A stretch of 64,000 nucleotides of DNA. It comes from Planobispora rosea. GTDB taxonomy: Bacteria; Actinomycetota; Actinomycetes; Streptosporangiales; Streptosporangiaceae. The stretch's first letter is position 1. Every line of letters starts with the position of its first letter. The notes under the pieces are model-generated. The model was not told the origin of the DNA and made no database searches. It saw only the letters and a list, made by a program, of their open reading frames with translations. This document shows, piece by piece, positions 37,516 through 47,315 of the stretch. The stretch lies in the NCBI RefSeq assembly GCF_014648175.1, contig NZ_BMQP01000002.1, positions 288,237 to 352,236 of the forward strand, read 5' to 3'. A program made the position numbers and the translations under genes.

Positions 37516-37770
37516 CTACTTGTAGCGGAAATACACGAACAGGCGACCGTGGTTCTTGGCGTCCTTGTCGATGCGGTGATAGAGAGCCTTGATCTCTTTC
37601 TGCTCCAGGAAGCGCAGGACTTTCTTCTTCAGCTGGCCCGAGCCCTTTCCGGGAATGATCTCGACCTCGGTGGCCCGTTTCCTGATGGCCTCGTCGATGA
37701 TCCCTCGAAGCGCCTTGTCGATCTCTCCGCCCCGGTTGTAGATCGGGTGCAGATCCAGCTTGAGCTTCAA
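37516..37770 (-). CDS. Stand-alone Smr domain protein
   Basis: 84 residues. The Smr signature LDLHPIYNRGGEIDKAL and VEIIPGKGSGQLKKKVLRFL match the small MutS-related domain, a nicking endonuclease-like fold seen at the end of MutS2. The usual HxxxG-type variation GKGSGQL is present. A free-standing Smr protein of this size is common in actinobacteria; its role (nucleic-acid cleavage or ribosome rescue) is not established. Located convergent with the dha genes. Confidence 0.85.
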   Translation of the reverse strand: MKLKLDLHPIYNRGGEIDKALRGIIDEAIRKRATEVEIIPGKGSGQLKKKVLRFLEQKEIKALYHRIDKDAKNHGRLFVYFRYK

Positions 37771-38144
37771 ACAGGCCTCCCGCGCATCATGTGCGATCAG
37801 TCTACGCGGACGCCGCCGGGACGCACCTCCTTGATCGTCTCACCTGCCGCGGACGCCCGGACGTGCACCCGGCCCCGCGGTCGGGCTCCGGCCGCCCGCC
37901 TGCTCATCAACCGAGTTCGCCATAGCCCGTGATTTGACTAATTCTCCCGGCATTTGTGTCAACTTCTTGAGCTAGGCGGAAAAATCACCCGCAGTTAGAG
38001 TCCCTGTCATGATCGGCCTCTCTGCCGGGCGGCCGGTCGCTTCGTCACCCCGCGGGGAGGGCCGGGGCCCTCCTCAGCGTGCCTCCACCGGGGCGGCGGG
38101 GCAGCCCTCGCGCCTTCCTGGACGGATCCCCACAGGGAGGTCTC
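37771..38144. other. Intergenic region before the subtilase gene
   Basis: 374 bp between divergent genes. Candidate signals are TTGACT at 37934-37939 and TAGAGT at 37996-38001 (a good actinobacterial -10 form), but a -35 at correct spacing was not found for the latter. The ribosome site GGAGG is at 38136. No riboswitch fold or gene recognised. Confidence 0.4.
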
Positions 38145-41100
38145 GTGTCAAGGAAGTCCCGGTTAGCCAGCACGAAGCGCGTGGCGATGCTCGCCGCGGG
38201 CGTCGGGCTCGTCGTGGCGATGGCACCGCCACCGGCGAGCGCCACCCTCACCCCCGCTCCTCCGACCCCCACGCCGTCCGCCAAGAAGTGGACGGCCACC
38301 CCGCTCACCGGCGGCCAGCTCGTCCAGGGCGCGAAGTCGCCCACGGGCAAGCTGGCCCGCAGCGACGAGAAGCTGCTGAAGTCCACCTCCGCCGAGGTGG
38401 TGGACGTGATGGTCAAACTCGACTACGACTCCCTCGCCGCCTACCGGGGCGGGCTCGAAGGGCTGCCGGCGACGAGCCCGTCCAAGACCGGAAAGGCCCT
38501 CAACGTCAAGAGCGCCGAGGCCAGAAGGTACGGCCAGCACATCGAGAAGATCGAGAACACCTTCCTCGGCGAACTGGAGCGGCGCGTGCCCGGGGCCCGT
38601 GCCGGGCAGCGGCTGCGCACCGTCTACGGCGGCATGGCGCTGCGCATCCCGGCCAACAAGGCCGCCGAGGTGCTGAAGCTGCCGGGTGTGGCCGCCGTCC
38701 AGGCCGACCGGCGCGAGCAGATGCTCACCGACTCCAGCCCGGCCTTCATCGGGGCTCCCGCCATCTACGGCAAGCTCGGCGGCAGCGCCTCCTCCGGCAA
38801 GGGCGTCATCGTGGGCATCCTGGACTCCGGCGCCTGGCCCGAGCACCCCCAGTTCGCCGACCCGGGAACCCTTCCCGACGCGCCGCCGACCCGGGACGGG
38901 ACCCCCCGCGTCTGCGACTTCGGCGACAACCCGCTGACCCCGGCCGCCGACCCGTTCCCCTGCAACGACAAGCTGATCGGCGGAGCGCCGTTCCTGGAGA
39001 CCTACAACGCCGTCATCGGCGGCGAGGTGTATCCCGACAGCGCCCGCGACTCCAACGGCCACGGCACGCACACCGCGACCACCTCGGCCGGCGGCCCGGT
39101 GCCCGACGCCAACCCGCTGGGCATCAGCCGCGGCCCGATCCACGGCATCGCCCCGGCCGCGCACGTGTCGATCTACAAGGTCTGCGGCCTGCAGGGCTGC
39201 TTCAACTCCGACTCGGTCCAGGCGGTCGGCCGGGCCATCCTCGACGGCGTGCAGGTGATCAACTTCTCGATCTCCGGCGGCACCTCGCCCTACACCGACC
39301 CGGTCGAACTGGCCTTCCTCGACGCCTACGCGGCCGGTGTGCTGGTGTCGGCCTCGGCCGGCAACGCCGGTCCCGGCGCGGGCACGGTCAACCACGTCAG
39401 CCCGTGGGTGACCACCGTGGCGGCCTCCACGCAGACCAGGACGTTCCAGTCGACGATCACGCTGGCCGGGTCCGGCGGCGCCGCGGCCACGCTGAAGGGC
39501 GCCTCCATCACGGCGGGCGTCGCCTCGCCGCTGCCGGTGGTGCTCGCGTCGGCTCCGCCGTACTCGAACGCGCTGTGCACGACCCCGGCACCCCCGGGTC
39601 TGTTCACCGGGAAGATCGTCGCCTGTGAGCGCGGGCCCGGCCGGGTGCTCAAGAGCTTCAACGTACGGCAGGGCGGCGCGGCCGGGATGATCCTCTACAA
39701 CACCACGCCGCTGGACGTGATGACCGACAACCACTGGATCCCCACCGTCCACATCGACAAGCCGGAGACCGACGCCCTGCTCGCCTTCCTGTCCGCCAAC
39801 CCGGGCGCGACGGCCTCGTTCACCCAGGGGACCAAGACCACCTGGCAGGGTGACGCGATCACCACCTTCTCCTCGCGCGGGCCCGGCGGGGACTTCCTCA
39901 AGCCGGACGTCACCGCGCCCGGCCTGCACATCCTGGCCGGGCACACCCCGACCCTGGAGGACGCGGCCGGCGGGCCTCCGGGCAACCTGTACCAGGCGAT
40001 CGCGGGCACCTCGATGTCGGCGCCGCACGTCGCGGGCTCCGCGGCGCTGCTGTTCGCGCTGCACCCCGGCTGGACGCCCGGCCAGGTGAAGTCCGCACTG
40101 GAGACCACGGCCAAGACCTCGGTCACCAAGCAGGACCGCGTCACCCCCGCCGACCCGTTCGACACCGGCGGCGGCCGGATCGACCTGACCAAGGCGGGCG
40201 ACCCGGGCCTGACCCTCGACGAGACCGCGGCGAACTTCACCGCCTCGGCCGCCGACCCGATGAACCGCATCGACCTGAACCTGCCGTCGGTGAACGCCCC
40301 CACCATGCCGGGACTGATCACGGCCAAGCGGACGGTCACCAACGTCACGAACCGGACGCTCACCTACGCCGCCTCCGGTACCACCGTGGCGGGCGCGAAC
40401 ATCGCGGTGCTCCCGCCGCTGTTCACCGTCAAGCCGGGCAAGAGCGTCAAGCTCACCGTGGTGATCACCGCTCCGGAGCTGCCCGACGGGCAGTACTTCG
40501 GCCAGGTGAACCTGCGGCAGGTCGGCGGCGGCCGGCACCTGCACCTGCCGGTGGCGTTCTTCCGCAAGGAGGGCGAGGTCCCGGTCGAGCAGACCTGCGA
40601 GCCGTCCACCATCGCCCGCAACACCGGCGAGTCGACCTGCACGGTCACGGTGAGCAACACCACCATGCAAGACGCCGAGGTGACGGCGGTCAGCACGCTC
40701 GACTCCCGGCTCCGGCTGAACGGCGTGACCGGCGCCACGCAGGTCGGCTCCCAGATCGCCACCGCGCGGACCACCCTGACGGCCAGGCAGCCGGACCGGC
40801 CGGGCATCGCCCCGGGCACCGGGCCGGCGCCGTACCTGCCGCTCGACGACTTCGGGGTCGCCCCGACGCCGATCGGTGACGAGCAGGCGCTGAACCTCAC
40901 CGTTCCCGCGTTCACGTTCGCCGGGAAGACGTACACCAGGATCGGCGTCGTCTCCAACGGTTACACGGTCGCCGGCGGCACCACGGACGCGTCCGACATC
41001 GAGGTCACGCCGCAGACCCTGCCCGACCCGGCACGGCCCAACGGGGTGCTCGCCCCCTACTGGACCGACCTGGACGGCACCGGCGCCCCCGGCGTGTTCG

Positions 41101-41504
41101 CCACGATCCTGACCGACGGCGTCAGCGACTGGCTGGTGGTCGAATGGCGGCTCAACGTCTTCGGCACCTCCGACCTGAAGGTCTTCCAGCAGTGGATCGG
41201 GCTGAACGGGACCGAGGACATCACCTACACCTACGACCCCGCCAACCTGCCCGGCGAGCCGCCGGCCGGGTACGGCCTGACGGTCGGCGCCGAGAACGAC
41301 GAGGGCACCGCCGGCGCCCAGATCAGCGGCCCGCCCACCCAGGACCTGCGGGTGACCAGCACGCCCGGCGCGCCCGGCGGCACCCTGACCTACACGATGA
41401 AGGTCAGGGGCGTCTCCCCCGGTGCCGGGACGGTGACGACGAGCACGTCGACACCGCAGGTCAAGGGCCTCACCATCGAGGTCGACCGGATCACCGTGCA
41501 GTAG
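38145..41504 (+). CDS. Secreted subtilisin-like serine protease (S8) with PA insert
   Basis: 1,119 residues; the GTG at 38145 follows GGAGG. Signal peptide ([21 protein letters not shown], cleaved near residue 30) and an I9-type propeptide (about 80-190) precede the catalytic domain: D227 in [16 protein letters not shown]306 in [15 protein letters not shown] and S623 in [21 protein letters not shown]-type domain lies between His and Ser ([20 protein letters not shown]). After residue 690 come a fibronectin III-like domain and beta-rich repeats ([20 protein letters not shown]). It is extracellular; protein degradation for nutrition or development is likely. No membrane or wall anchor is visible. 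Confidence 0.95.
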   Translation: MSRKSRLASTKRVAMLAAGVGLVVAMAPPPASATLTPAPPTPTPSAKKWTATPLTGGQLVQGAKSPTGKLARSDEKLLKSTSAEVVDVMVKLDYDSLAAYRGGLEGLPATSPSKTGKALNVKSAEARRYGQHIEKIENTFLGELERRVPGARAGQRLRTVYGGMALRIPANKAAEVLKLPGVAAVQADRREQMLTDSSPAFIGAPAIYGKLGGSASSGKGVIVGILDSGAWPEHPQFADPGTLPDAPPTRDGTPRVCDFGDNPLTPAADPFPCNDKLIGGAPFLETYNAVIGGEVYPDSARDSNGHGTHTATTSAGGPVPDANPLGISRGPIHGIAPAAHVSIYKVCGLQGCFNSDSVQAVGRAILDGVQVINFSISGGTSPYTDPVELAFLDAYAAGVLVSASAGNAGPGAGTVNHVSPWVTTVAASTQTRTFQSTITLAGSGGAAATLKGASITAGVASPLPVVLASAPPYSNALCTTPAPPGLFTGKIVACERGPGRVLKSFNVRQGGAAGMILYNTTPLDVMTDNHWIPTVHIDKPETDALLAFLSANPGATASFTQGTKTTWQGDAITTFSSRGPGGDFLKPDVTAPGLHILAGHTPTLEDAAGGPPGNLYQAIAGTSMSAPHVAGSAALLFALHPGWTPGQVKSALETTAKTSVTKQDRVTPADPFDTGGGRIDLTKAGDPGLTLDETAANFTASAADPMNRIDLNLPSVNAPTMPGLITAKRTVTNVTNRTLTYAASGTTVAGANIAVLPPLFTVKPGKSVKLTVVITAPELPDGQYFGQVNLRQVGGGRHLHLPVAFFRKEGEVPVEQTCEPSTIARNTGESTCTVTVSNTTMQDAEVTAVSTLDSRLRLNGVTGATQVGSQIATARTTLTARQPDRPGIAPGTGPAPYLPLDDFGVAPTPIGDEQALNLTVPAFTFAGKTYTRIGVVSNGYTVAGGTTDASDIEVTPQTLPDPARPNGVLAPYWTDLDGTGAPGVFATILTDGVSDWLVVEWRLNVFGTSDLKVFQQWIGLNGTEDITYTYDPANLPGEPPAGYGLTVGAENDEGTAGAQISGPPTQDLRVTSTPGAPGGTLTYTMKVRGVSPGAGTVTTSTSTPQVKGLTIEVDRITVQ

Positions 41505-41630
41505 CGGTCACCGTGCGGCGGTGACCGCCGCACGGTGGCGCAGCGGCGCCCCGGGGGCCGGGTCCGTCCCGGTCCCCGGGGCGCCGTCGCGCGTACGGCC
41601 CCGGGTCAGAACGGCGCAGATGGCCGGCAG

Positions 41631-41718
41631 GTCAGCGGTGCAGGTGGCCGACGGGTCAGCGGTGCAGGTGGCCGACGGGTCAGCGGTGCAGGTGGCCGAC
41701 GGGTCAGCGGTGCAGGTA
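41631..41718. repeat. 24-bp tandem repeat at the end of the CBS gene
   Basis: Units begin at 41631, 41655, 41679 and 41703. The three complete copies read GTCAGCGGTGCAGGTGGCCG plus ACGG. The last unit includes the CBS-gene stop codon and its final codons (LHR), so the array is a slippage duplication of the gene's 3' end. Confidence 0.85.
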
Positions 41719-42132
41719 GTCGACCAGGGAGGCCTTCTCGGTCTCCAGGGTCTCGATGGAGCTCTTGACGACGTCGCCGATGCTGACGAGGCCCACCATG
41801 CGGCCCTCGGCCACGACGGGGACGTGCCGGATGCGGCGGTTGGTCATGGCCTGGCGCAGGTCGTCGACGTTGGCGGTCGGCGGGCAGGTGTGGACCTCGG
41901 TCGTCATGATGGAGGAGACCGGGGAGCCCAGCACCTCGGCGCCGCGGTCGTTGAGCCTGCGCACCACGTCGCGCTCGGAGACGATGCCCGCGATCGAGGA
42001 GCCGTCCTCCGAGACGACGACCGCGCCGATGTTGTGCTCCGCCAGCACGGTCAGGAGCTCGGTGACCGTGGCGTCGGGACGGACGGTCGCCACGTGCGGT
42101 CCCTTGCTCTGCAGGATCGTCCCGATAAGCAT
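41704..42132 (-). CDS. Two-CBS-domain protein
   Basis: 142 residues from the ATG at 42132, which has GAGG 8 bp upstream; the GTG at 42141 lies on the ribosome site. Two CBS motifs fill the protein: VRPDATVTELLTVLAEHNIGA to GIVSERDVVRRL, and CPPTANVDDLRQAMTNRRIR to GLVSIGDVVKSSIE. Such pairs bind adenine nucleotides or related ligands and act as sensors. No enzyme domain is attached and the target is unknown. Stand-alone CBS pairs are often stress- or dormancy-linked in actinobacteria. Short helical C-terminus. Confidence 0.9.
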   Translation of the reverse strand: MLIGTILQSKGPHVATVRPDATVTELLTVLAEHNIGAVVVSEDGSSIAGIVSERDVVRRLNDRGAEVLGSPVSSIMTTEVHTCPPTANVDDLRQAMTNRRIRHVPVVAEGRMVGLVSIGDVVKSSIETLETEKASLVDYLHR

Positions 42133-42218
42133 GGATATCACCTCGGTTCAGCCCAGCTCAGGTGTACTCGGTAGTTTGCCCCGCCGGAACTCCGCCTAAG
42201 CGCCCCCGGCGGCAAACC

Positions 42219-43418
42219 TCAGTTGACCGGCAGGAGCCGGACCGCGTCAAGGGCCAGGGTGAGTTCGACGATGTCCAGCGGGCGGGCCAGGGAGCGCCCG
42301 GTGAGTTGCTCGATCCTGCGGATGCGGTTGAAGACGGTGTTGCGGTGGCAGTAGAGCTGCCCGGCGGCGCGCACCGCCGAGCCCTCGCAGCGCAGCCACG
42401 CCTCCAGCGTGCCCAGCAGCACCTCGCGGTCGGCCTGGTCCAGGGCCAGGATCGGCCGGAGCACGGCGGCGCTGAGGTGGCCGGCCAGCTCGGGCTGGCT
42501 GACCACCAGGGCGGCGGGGAGCCGGTCCTCCAGGCGGGCGATCTCGGGTCCCTCCCCCGCGCAGGTCCGCAGCGCCAGCTCGGCGAGCCTGCGGGCGCGG
42601 CCCAGCTCGGCCAGGCCCTCGACCACCGGGCTGATCCCGGCCGATCCGGTGACGTGCGGGCGCAGGGCGTCGGTCAGCTCCTCCACCTCGTCCTCGTGGA
42701 GCAGGACCACCGCCACCTCGTAGTCGGGGCGCATCCGCCACAGCAGCCGCATCGTGCCCAGGCTCGCCGGACGCGCCTGCTCGCCGGTCTGGCCGCCGCG
42801 GCCGGGCAGCCGGGTCGTGACGACCGCGTAGCGGCCGAGCTCGGGCAGGTCCAGCGCGGCGGCGGCGCTGCGGACCAGGGCGGCGTCGGCCCGGTCCTCC
42901 AGGAGGGCGTCCAGCAGCGACTGGACGCGCTCAGCGGTACGGCCGAACAACTCCGCCTCCCGCTTGCGATAGGCGTCGGCGGCGGCGACGGCCTGCCGGT
43001 CGACGGCGTGCCAGACCTTGGTGGCACTGCGGATGAGCAGCGGGAGGCTGTCGGGCTCCTCCTCGGAGATGACGCCGACCAGTCCATCCCACATCACGTG
43101 GGCGGAGATGCGGTAGCTGCGCAGCAGCGAGTCCATCGGCAGCCCCTGCTCGGCGCGGAGCCGCGCGGTCTTCTCCGCCTGCTGCACGTCCCGCCGCTCC
43201 GGCGGGGCGACCAGGATCGCGCCGATGCCCTCCCGCATGGCCTCGTAGACGCTCTGCCAGTGGTCGTCGGTGGGCACCATCCGGCGGTAGGCCTCGTCGG
43301 TGTCCCGCGTCCTGGCCACGAGCTCGTCGGTGAGCTCGGGAAGCCGGCGCAGCAGCCTCCCGGCGGCCAGGCGCATGATCCTGCGGACCTCGTCGTCGTC
43401 GGCTGTGCGGATCCCCAT
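42219..43418 (-). CDS. PucR/CdaR-type transcriptional regulator divergent from the Liv transporter
   Basis: 399 residues from the ATG at 43418. The N-terminal region ([41 protein letters not shown]) is the RsbRD-like helical sensory domain found in many actinobacterial PucR regulators. The C-terminus is the helix-turn-helix [20 protein letters not shown], then [11 protein letters not shown]. It is divergent, across 183 bp, from the branched-chain amino-acid-type ABC operon, which is its probable target. The inducer is not known. Confidence 0.88.
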   Translation of the reverse strand: MGIRTADDDEVRRIMRLAAGRLLRRLPELTDELVARTRDTDEAYRRMVPTDDHWQSVYEAMREGIGAILVAPPERRDVQQAEKTARLRAEQGLPMDSLLRSYRISAHVMWDGLVGVISEEEPDSLPLLIRSATKVWHAVDRQAVAAADAYRKREAELFGRTAERVQSLLDALLEDRADAALVRSAAAALDLPELGRYAVVTTRLPGRGGQTGEQARPASLGTMRLLWRMRPDYEVAVVLLHEDEVEELTDALRPHVTGSAGISPVVEGLAELGRARRLAELALRTCAGEGPEIARLEDRLPAALVVSQPELAGHLSAAVLRPILALDQADREVLLGTLEAWLRCEGSAVRAAGQLYCHRNTVFNRIRRIEQLTGRSLARPLDIVELTLALDAVRLLPVN

Positions 43419-43601
43419 CTGGCAATGGTGTCAGGCGCCCACCGAGCGGAACAAGGTTCTGTTTCGTTTCGTGACCCCGGGTTGTGCTGGAGCACAACCC
43501 GCACCGCTTCCCCGTGGGCACGAGTCCCGACTTCACCCGGCCCTCTGGACTGGCGTGGACCACCTGGGTTGGGTGCGTTCATCGGTTGTCAGGAGGCATA
43601 C

Positions 43602-44429
43602 ATGAACGTCCACGACCCCGGACCGCCCGGAGACTCCGGGCTGACGGTCAGGGATCTGGCGGTGAGCTACGGCCCCGTGACGGCCCTGCGCGGGATCTCC
43701 CTCGAGGTTCCGCGCGGTTCCGTCGTCACGGTGCTCGGCGGCAACGGCGCGGGCAAGTCCACGCTGCTGCGCGCCATATCCGGCACGCTCCGCTTCCACC
43801 GGGGCGGGATCACAGCCGGTGAGATCGGCTTCGGCCGGGCGCGGCTGTCCGGCGCGGCCACCTCCGCCGTCGTCGCGCACGGCGTCGTCCAGGTCCCCGA
43901 GGGCCGCAAGATCTTCGCGCGGATGACCGTGGAGGAGAACCTGCGGGCCGGGGCCCTCGGGGCGCGGGACCGCCGGTCCGCTTCCGAGTCCAGGGAGCGC
44001 GTGCTCACGCTCTTCCCGGTGCTCGCCGAGCGGGCCCGGCAGCGGGCGGGCCTGCTGTCCGGCGGTGAGCAGCAGATGCTCGCCATCGGCCGCGCGCTGA
44101 TGGCCCGGCCGAAGCTGCTCCTGCTCGACGAGCCCACCCTCGGCCTGGCCCCGATGATGGCGGCCCGGATCGCCGACACCGTACGGGAGATCAACGCCCA
44201 GGGCACGACGGTGCTGCTGGTGGAGCAGAACGCCGCGCTGGCGCTGTCGCTGGCCTCCCACGCGTACGTGCTGGAGGTCGGCGAGGTCGTGCTGTCCGGT
44301 CCCGCGGCCGAACTGGCCGAGAGCGACGAGGTACGGCGCCGCTACCTGGGGATCGGGGACGACCGCGACGAGGCCCCGCTGGCCGGTGCCGCCCCGGCGC
44401 GTCCGGCGCTGTCGAGGTGGTCGGCGTGA
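43602..44429 (+). CDS. LivF-type ABC transporter ATPase
   Basis: 275 residues; the ATG at 43602 follows AGGAGG. Walker A is GGNGAGKST, the signature is LLSGGEQQMLAIGRAL, Walker B is LLLLDEPTLGLAP, and the H-loop region reads LLVEQN with Asn typical of LivF. It pairs with the LivG-type ATPase in the next gene to power uptake through the LivH/LivM-type permeases. The C-terminal extension is Ala/Pro-rich. First gene of a five-gene operon in the order F-G-H-M-K. Confidence 0.93.
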   Translation: MNVHDPGPPGDSGLTVRDLAVSYGPVTALRGISLEVPRGSVVTVLGGNGAGKSTLLRAISGTLRFHRGGITAGEIGFGRARLSGAATSAVVAHGVVQVPEGRKIFARMTVEENLRAGALGARDRRSASESRERVLTLFPVLAERARQRAGLLSGGEQQMLAIGRALMARPKLLLLDEPTLGLAPMMAARIADTVREINAQGTTVLLVEQNAALALSLASHAYVLEVGEVVLSGPAAELAESDEVRRRYLGIGDDRDEAPLAGAAPARPALSRWSA

Positions 44430-44451
44430 TGAGCCATCGGGGAGGTTCGGC

Positions 44452-45306
44452 ATGAGTGATACATACCAACCGGACGGTACGGAGGATGTCCCCGCCGCGG
44501 CGGTCCCCCCGGCCGAGGCGATCCCCGCGCTGGAGGTGCGGGACGTCACCGTGCGCTTCGCCGGTCTGACCGCGCTCGACTCGGTCAGCTTCACCGTCGC
44601 GCCCGGCAGCGTGCACGCGGTCATCGGCCCGAACGGCGCGGGCAAGTCGACCTGCTTCAACGTCCTGTCCGGCGTCTACCGGGCCACCTCGGGCAGCGTG
44701 CGGTTCGGTACGGCCGAGCTGACGGCCCTGCCGCCGCACCGCATCGCCGCCCTGGGCATGGCGCGCACCTTCCAGAACATCGCCCTCTCACCGCACCTGT
44801 CGGTGCGCGACAACCTGATGCTCGGGCGCCACCGGCTGACCCGCGCCGGGTTCCTGTCGGCGGGGCTGCGGCTGCCGTCGGCCCGGCGCGAGGCCGCCCG
44901 GCACGGCGAGCGGGTGGCGGAGATCGCCGCCTTCGTCGGCCTCACCGGCCACCTGGCGACGCCGGTCGGGCTGCTCCCGTACGGCGTGCAGAAGCGCATC
45001 GAGCTGGCCCGGGCCCTGTGCATGGAGCCCAGGCTGCTGATGCTCGACGAGCCGGTGGCCGGGATGAACGGCGGCGAGCGGCGCGAGATGGCCGAGTTGA
45101 TCGTCGCCGTCCGGGAGAGCCTCGGCATCTCGATCCTGCTGGTCGAGCACGACATGGGGATGGTCATGCGGCTCGCCGACGCGGTGACGGTCCTGGACTT
45201 CGGCAAGCGCATCGCGGACGGGCCTCCCGAGCTGGTGCAGAACGACCCCGAGGTCATCCGGGCGTACCTGGGTGCGACGAGCGAGACCGAGGAGGCCTCC
45301 ACGTGA
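44452..45306 (+). CDS. LivG-type ABC transporter ATPase
   Basis: 284 residues; the ATG at 44452 follows GGAGG. Walker A GPNGAGKST, Walker B LLMLDEPVAGMN, H-loop VEHDMGMVM and the LivG-specific long insert after ARTFQNIALSPHLSVRDNLMLGRHR are present. The signature reads LPYGVQKRIELARAL, a common LivG variant. Its stop overlaps the LivH-type start by 4 bp (GTGA). Confidence 0.93.
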   Translation: MSDTYQPDGTEDVPAAAVPPAEAIPALEVRDVTVRFAGLTALDSVSFTVAPGSVHAVIGPNGAGKSTCFNVLSGVYRATSGSVRFGTAELTALPPHRIAALGMARTFQNIALSPHLSVRDNLMLGRHRLTRAGFLSAGLRLPSARREAARHGERVAEIAAFVGLTGHLATPVGLLPYGVQKRIELARALCMEPRLLMLDEPVAGMNGGERREMAELIVAVRESLGISILLVEHDMGMVMRLADAVTVLDFGKRIADGPPELVQNDPEVIRAYLGATSETEEAST

Positions 45307-46193
45307 TCACTTTCATCGAGCTCCTGGTGAACGGGATCTCCATCGGAGCGGTGTACGCGCTGATCGCCCTGGGGTTCGTCGTCATCTTCAAGGCGACCGA
45401 GGTGGTCAACTTCGCCCACGCCTCGCTGCTGCTGGTCGGCGGCTTCATCATCGCCAAGACGCACGAGTCCGTCGGCTTCTGGCCCGCCCTGCTGCTCGGC
45501 CTGGCCGGGGCGGCGGTCCTGGGGGCCCTGATCGAGTTCCTGGTCATCCGCCGGGCGAACGTCGTCAACCACAGCGTCCTGGCGATCGTGACGATCGGCG
45601 TGGACATCGTGCTGACCACGGAGCTGACCCGGCAGATCGGCACCGAGGTCCTCGCCCTCGGCGACCCCTGGGGCAGCCAGGTGCTGCACCTGGGAGCGGT
45701 CAACATCCCGCTGGCCCGGATCGCCGCCCTGCTCGCCGCGAGCGCCGTGATCGCCGCGTTCCTGCTCGCGTTCAAGTACACCAACTGGGGCGTGGCGATG
45801 CGCGCCACCGCGGAGGACGCCGAGACCGCCGCCCTGATGGGCGTGCGGCGCGGCCGGGTCTCGATGGGGGCCTGGGCGGTCGCCGGGGCGCTGGCCGCGC
45901 TCGCCGCGCTGTTCATGTGCATCTTCCCCACGCCCGGACTGGACCGCACCGTGACGGCCACCGCCATGAAGGCCTTCCCCGCCGCGATCCTCGGCGGACT
46001 GGACTCCACCACCGGAGCCCTGGCCGGCGGGCTCATCATCGGGGTCACCGAGTCGCTGGTCAGCGGCTACCAGGGGGAGCTGGTCTTCCTGGGCCGGGGG
46101 CTCGGCGACGTCGCGCCGTTCCTCGTAATGATCATCGTCCTGCTCATCCGCCCCGCGGGGCTGTTCGGGACAAGGGAGCTGGCCCGTGTCTAA
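45303..46193 (+). CDS. LivH-type ABC transporter permease
   Basis: 296 residues, about eight hydrophobic helices. It starts FIELLVNGISIGAVYALIAL and contains VVNFAHASLLLVGGF and AVAG..LLGGLDSTTGALAGGLIIG-type segments typical of LivH. It is an inner-membrane permease for branched-chain amino acids, urea or related solutes. The GTG at 45303 overlaps the LivG-type gene, and its end overlaps the LivM-type gene by 8 bp. Confidence 0.92.
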   Translation: MITFIELLVNGISIGAVYALIALGFVVIFKATEVVNFAHASLLLVGGFIIAKTHESVGFWPALLLGLAGAAVLGALIEFLVIRRANVVNHSVLAIVTIGVDIVLTTELTRQIGTEVLALGDPWGSQVLHLGAVNIPLARIAALLAASAVIAAFLLAFKYTNWGVAMRATAEDAETAALMGVRRGRVSMGAWAVAGALAALAALFMCIFPTPGLDRTVTATAMKAFPAAILGGLDSTTGALAGGLIIGVTESLVSGYQGELVFLGRGLGDVAPFLVMIIVLLIRPAGLFGTRELARV

Positions 46194-47307
46194 GAGCACC
46201 CTCCTGTGGTCGGTCGCGCTCGCCGCGGCGGCCGTCGTCATCCCGTTCTACCTGGACGCCTCCTGGCTGCAGGACGGTCTGTTCGCGATGGCCGCGGCGA
46301 TCGGCGCGATCGGCCTCAACCTGCTGACCGGGGCCACCGGGCAGCTGTCCATGGGCCACGCGTTCTTCCTGGCGGTCGGCGCCTTCGGCTACGTCTACTT
46401 CGCCTCCGTCCCGGCAGAGGGCGGCCACGCCGCCCTCGACGGCCTGGGCCTGCCCACCCCGGTGGCGGCCGTCCTCGCGGTGCTGCTGGCGGGCGCCGCG
46501 GGCGGCCTGTTCAGCCCCATCGCGGCCCGCCTGAAGGGCGCCTACCTCGGCATCGCCACCCTGGCGCTGATCTTCATCGGCCACTTCGTGATGTCCAACG
46601 CCACGCCCGTGACCGGCGGCCACAACGGCCGGCCGGTGCCGCCCCTGGAGGTGTTCGGATTCGTCTTCGCCGACACCCCGGACGCCCCCCTGGTGATCGC
46701 CGGGGTGCCGTTCGGCGCGCTGGAGCGGCTCTGGTTCCTCGGAGTCGTCCTGCTGCTCGGCGCGGGCCTGTTCGCCCGCGGGGTGCTGCGGGGCCGTCCG
46801 GGAAGGGCCATGAACACCATCCGCGACCACGAGATCGCGGCCGGGGTGATGGGCGTGCCGGTGGCCCGCTACCGCGCGGGCGTGTTCGTCCTGTCGTCCA
46901 TGTACGGCGGGCTGGCCGGGGTGCTGATCGCCCTGGTCTTCCAGCAGACCGTGCCGGACTACTTCGGCCTCCTGCTCGCCCTCTCCTACCTCGCGATGAT
47001 CATCATCGGCGGGCTCGGCTCGGTGGCCGGGGCGGTGATCGGCGCGGTCTTCGTCTCGATGCTGCCGCGGCTGCTCACCCGCTACAGCGACGCCCTGCCG
47101 CTGATCGTCCAGCCCGGCCAGGAGGGGGTCGGGGCCGCCGAGGCCGCCCAGATCCTGTACGGCCTCGCCGTCGTCGTGGTCGTGCTCTTCCTGCCCGGCG
47201 GGCTCCTCGGCCTCGTCACCCAGTTACGCCTCCGTACCGGCCGCCGGATCGCATCCGCGCCCGCGGCGAAGCACTCCCTCACCCCCACCCCCGAGACAAG
47301 GAACTGA
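46186..47307 (+). CDS. LivM-type ABC transporter permease
   Basis: 373 residues from the GTG at 46186. Multiple helices with the LivM hallmarks GLNLLTGATGQLSMGHAFFLAVGA, LKGAYLGIATLALIFI and NTIRDHEIAAGVMGVPVARYR. It forms the heterodimeric channel with the LivH-type protein. It starts inside the end of the previous gene, indicating coupling. Confidence 0.92.
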   Translation: MSKSTLLWSVALAAAAVVIPFYLDASWLQDGLFAMAAAIGAIGLNLLTGATGQLSMGHAFFLAVGAFGYVYFASVPAEGGHAALDGLGLPTPVAAVLAVLLAGAAGGLFSPIAARLKGAYLGIATLALIFIGHFVMSNATPVTGGHNGRPVPPLEVFGFVFADTPDAPLVIAGVPFGALERLWFLGVVLLLGAGLFARGVLRGRPGRAMNTIRDHEIAAGVMGVPVARYRAGVFVLSSMYGGLAGVLIALVFQQTVPDYFGLLLALSYLAMIIIGGLGSVAGAVIGAVFVSMLPRLLTRYSDALPLIVQPGQEGVGAAEAAQILYGLAVVVVVLFLPGGLLGLVTQLRLRTGRRIASAPAAKHSLTPTPETRN

Positions 47308-47315
47308 AGCTGACC

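Noticed and set aside
37771..38144. Riboswitch before the subtilase gene
   Set aside because: No conserved core of a known riboswitch class could be found by eye.
38163..40670. 835-codon minus-strand frame opposite the subtilase
   Set aside because: Gly/Arg/Val/His-rich shadow without any domain.
41631..41718. CRISPR-like array
   Set aside because: Units are contiguous without spacers, so it is a tandem repeat.
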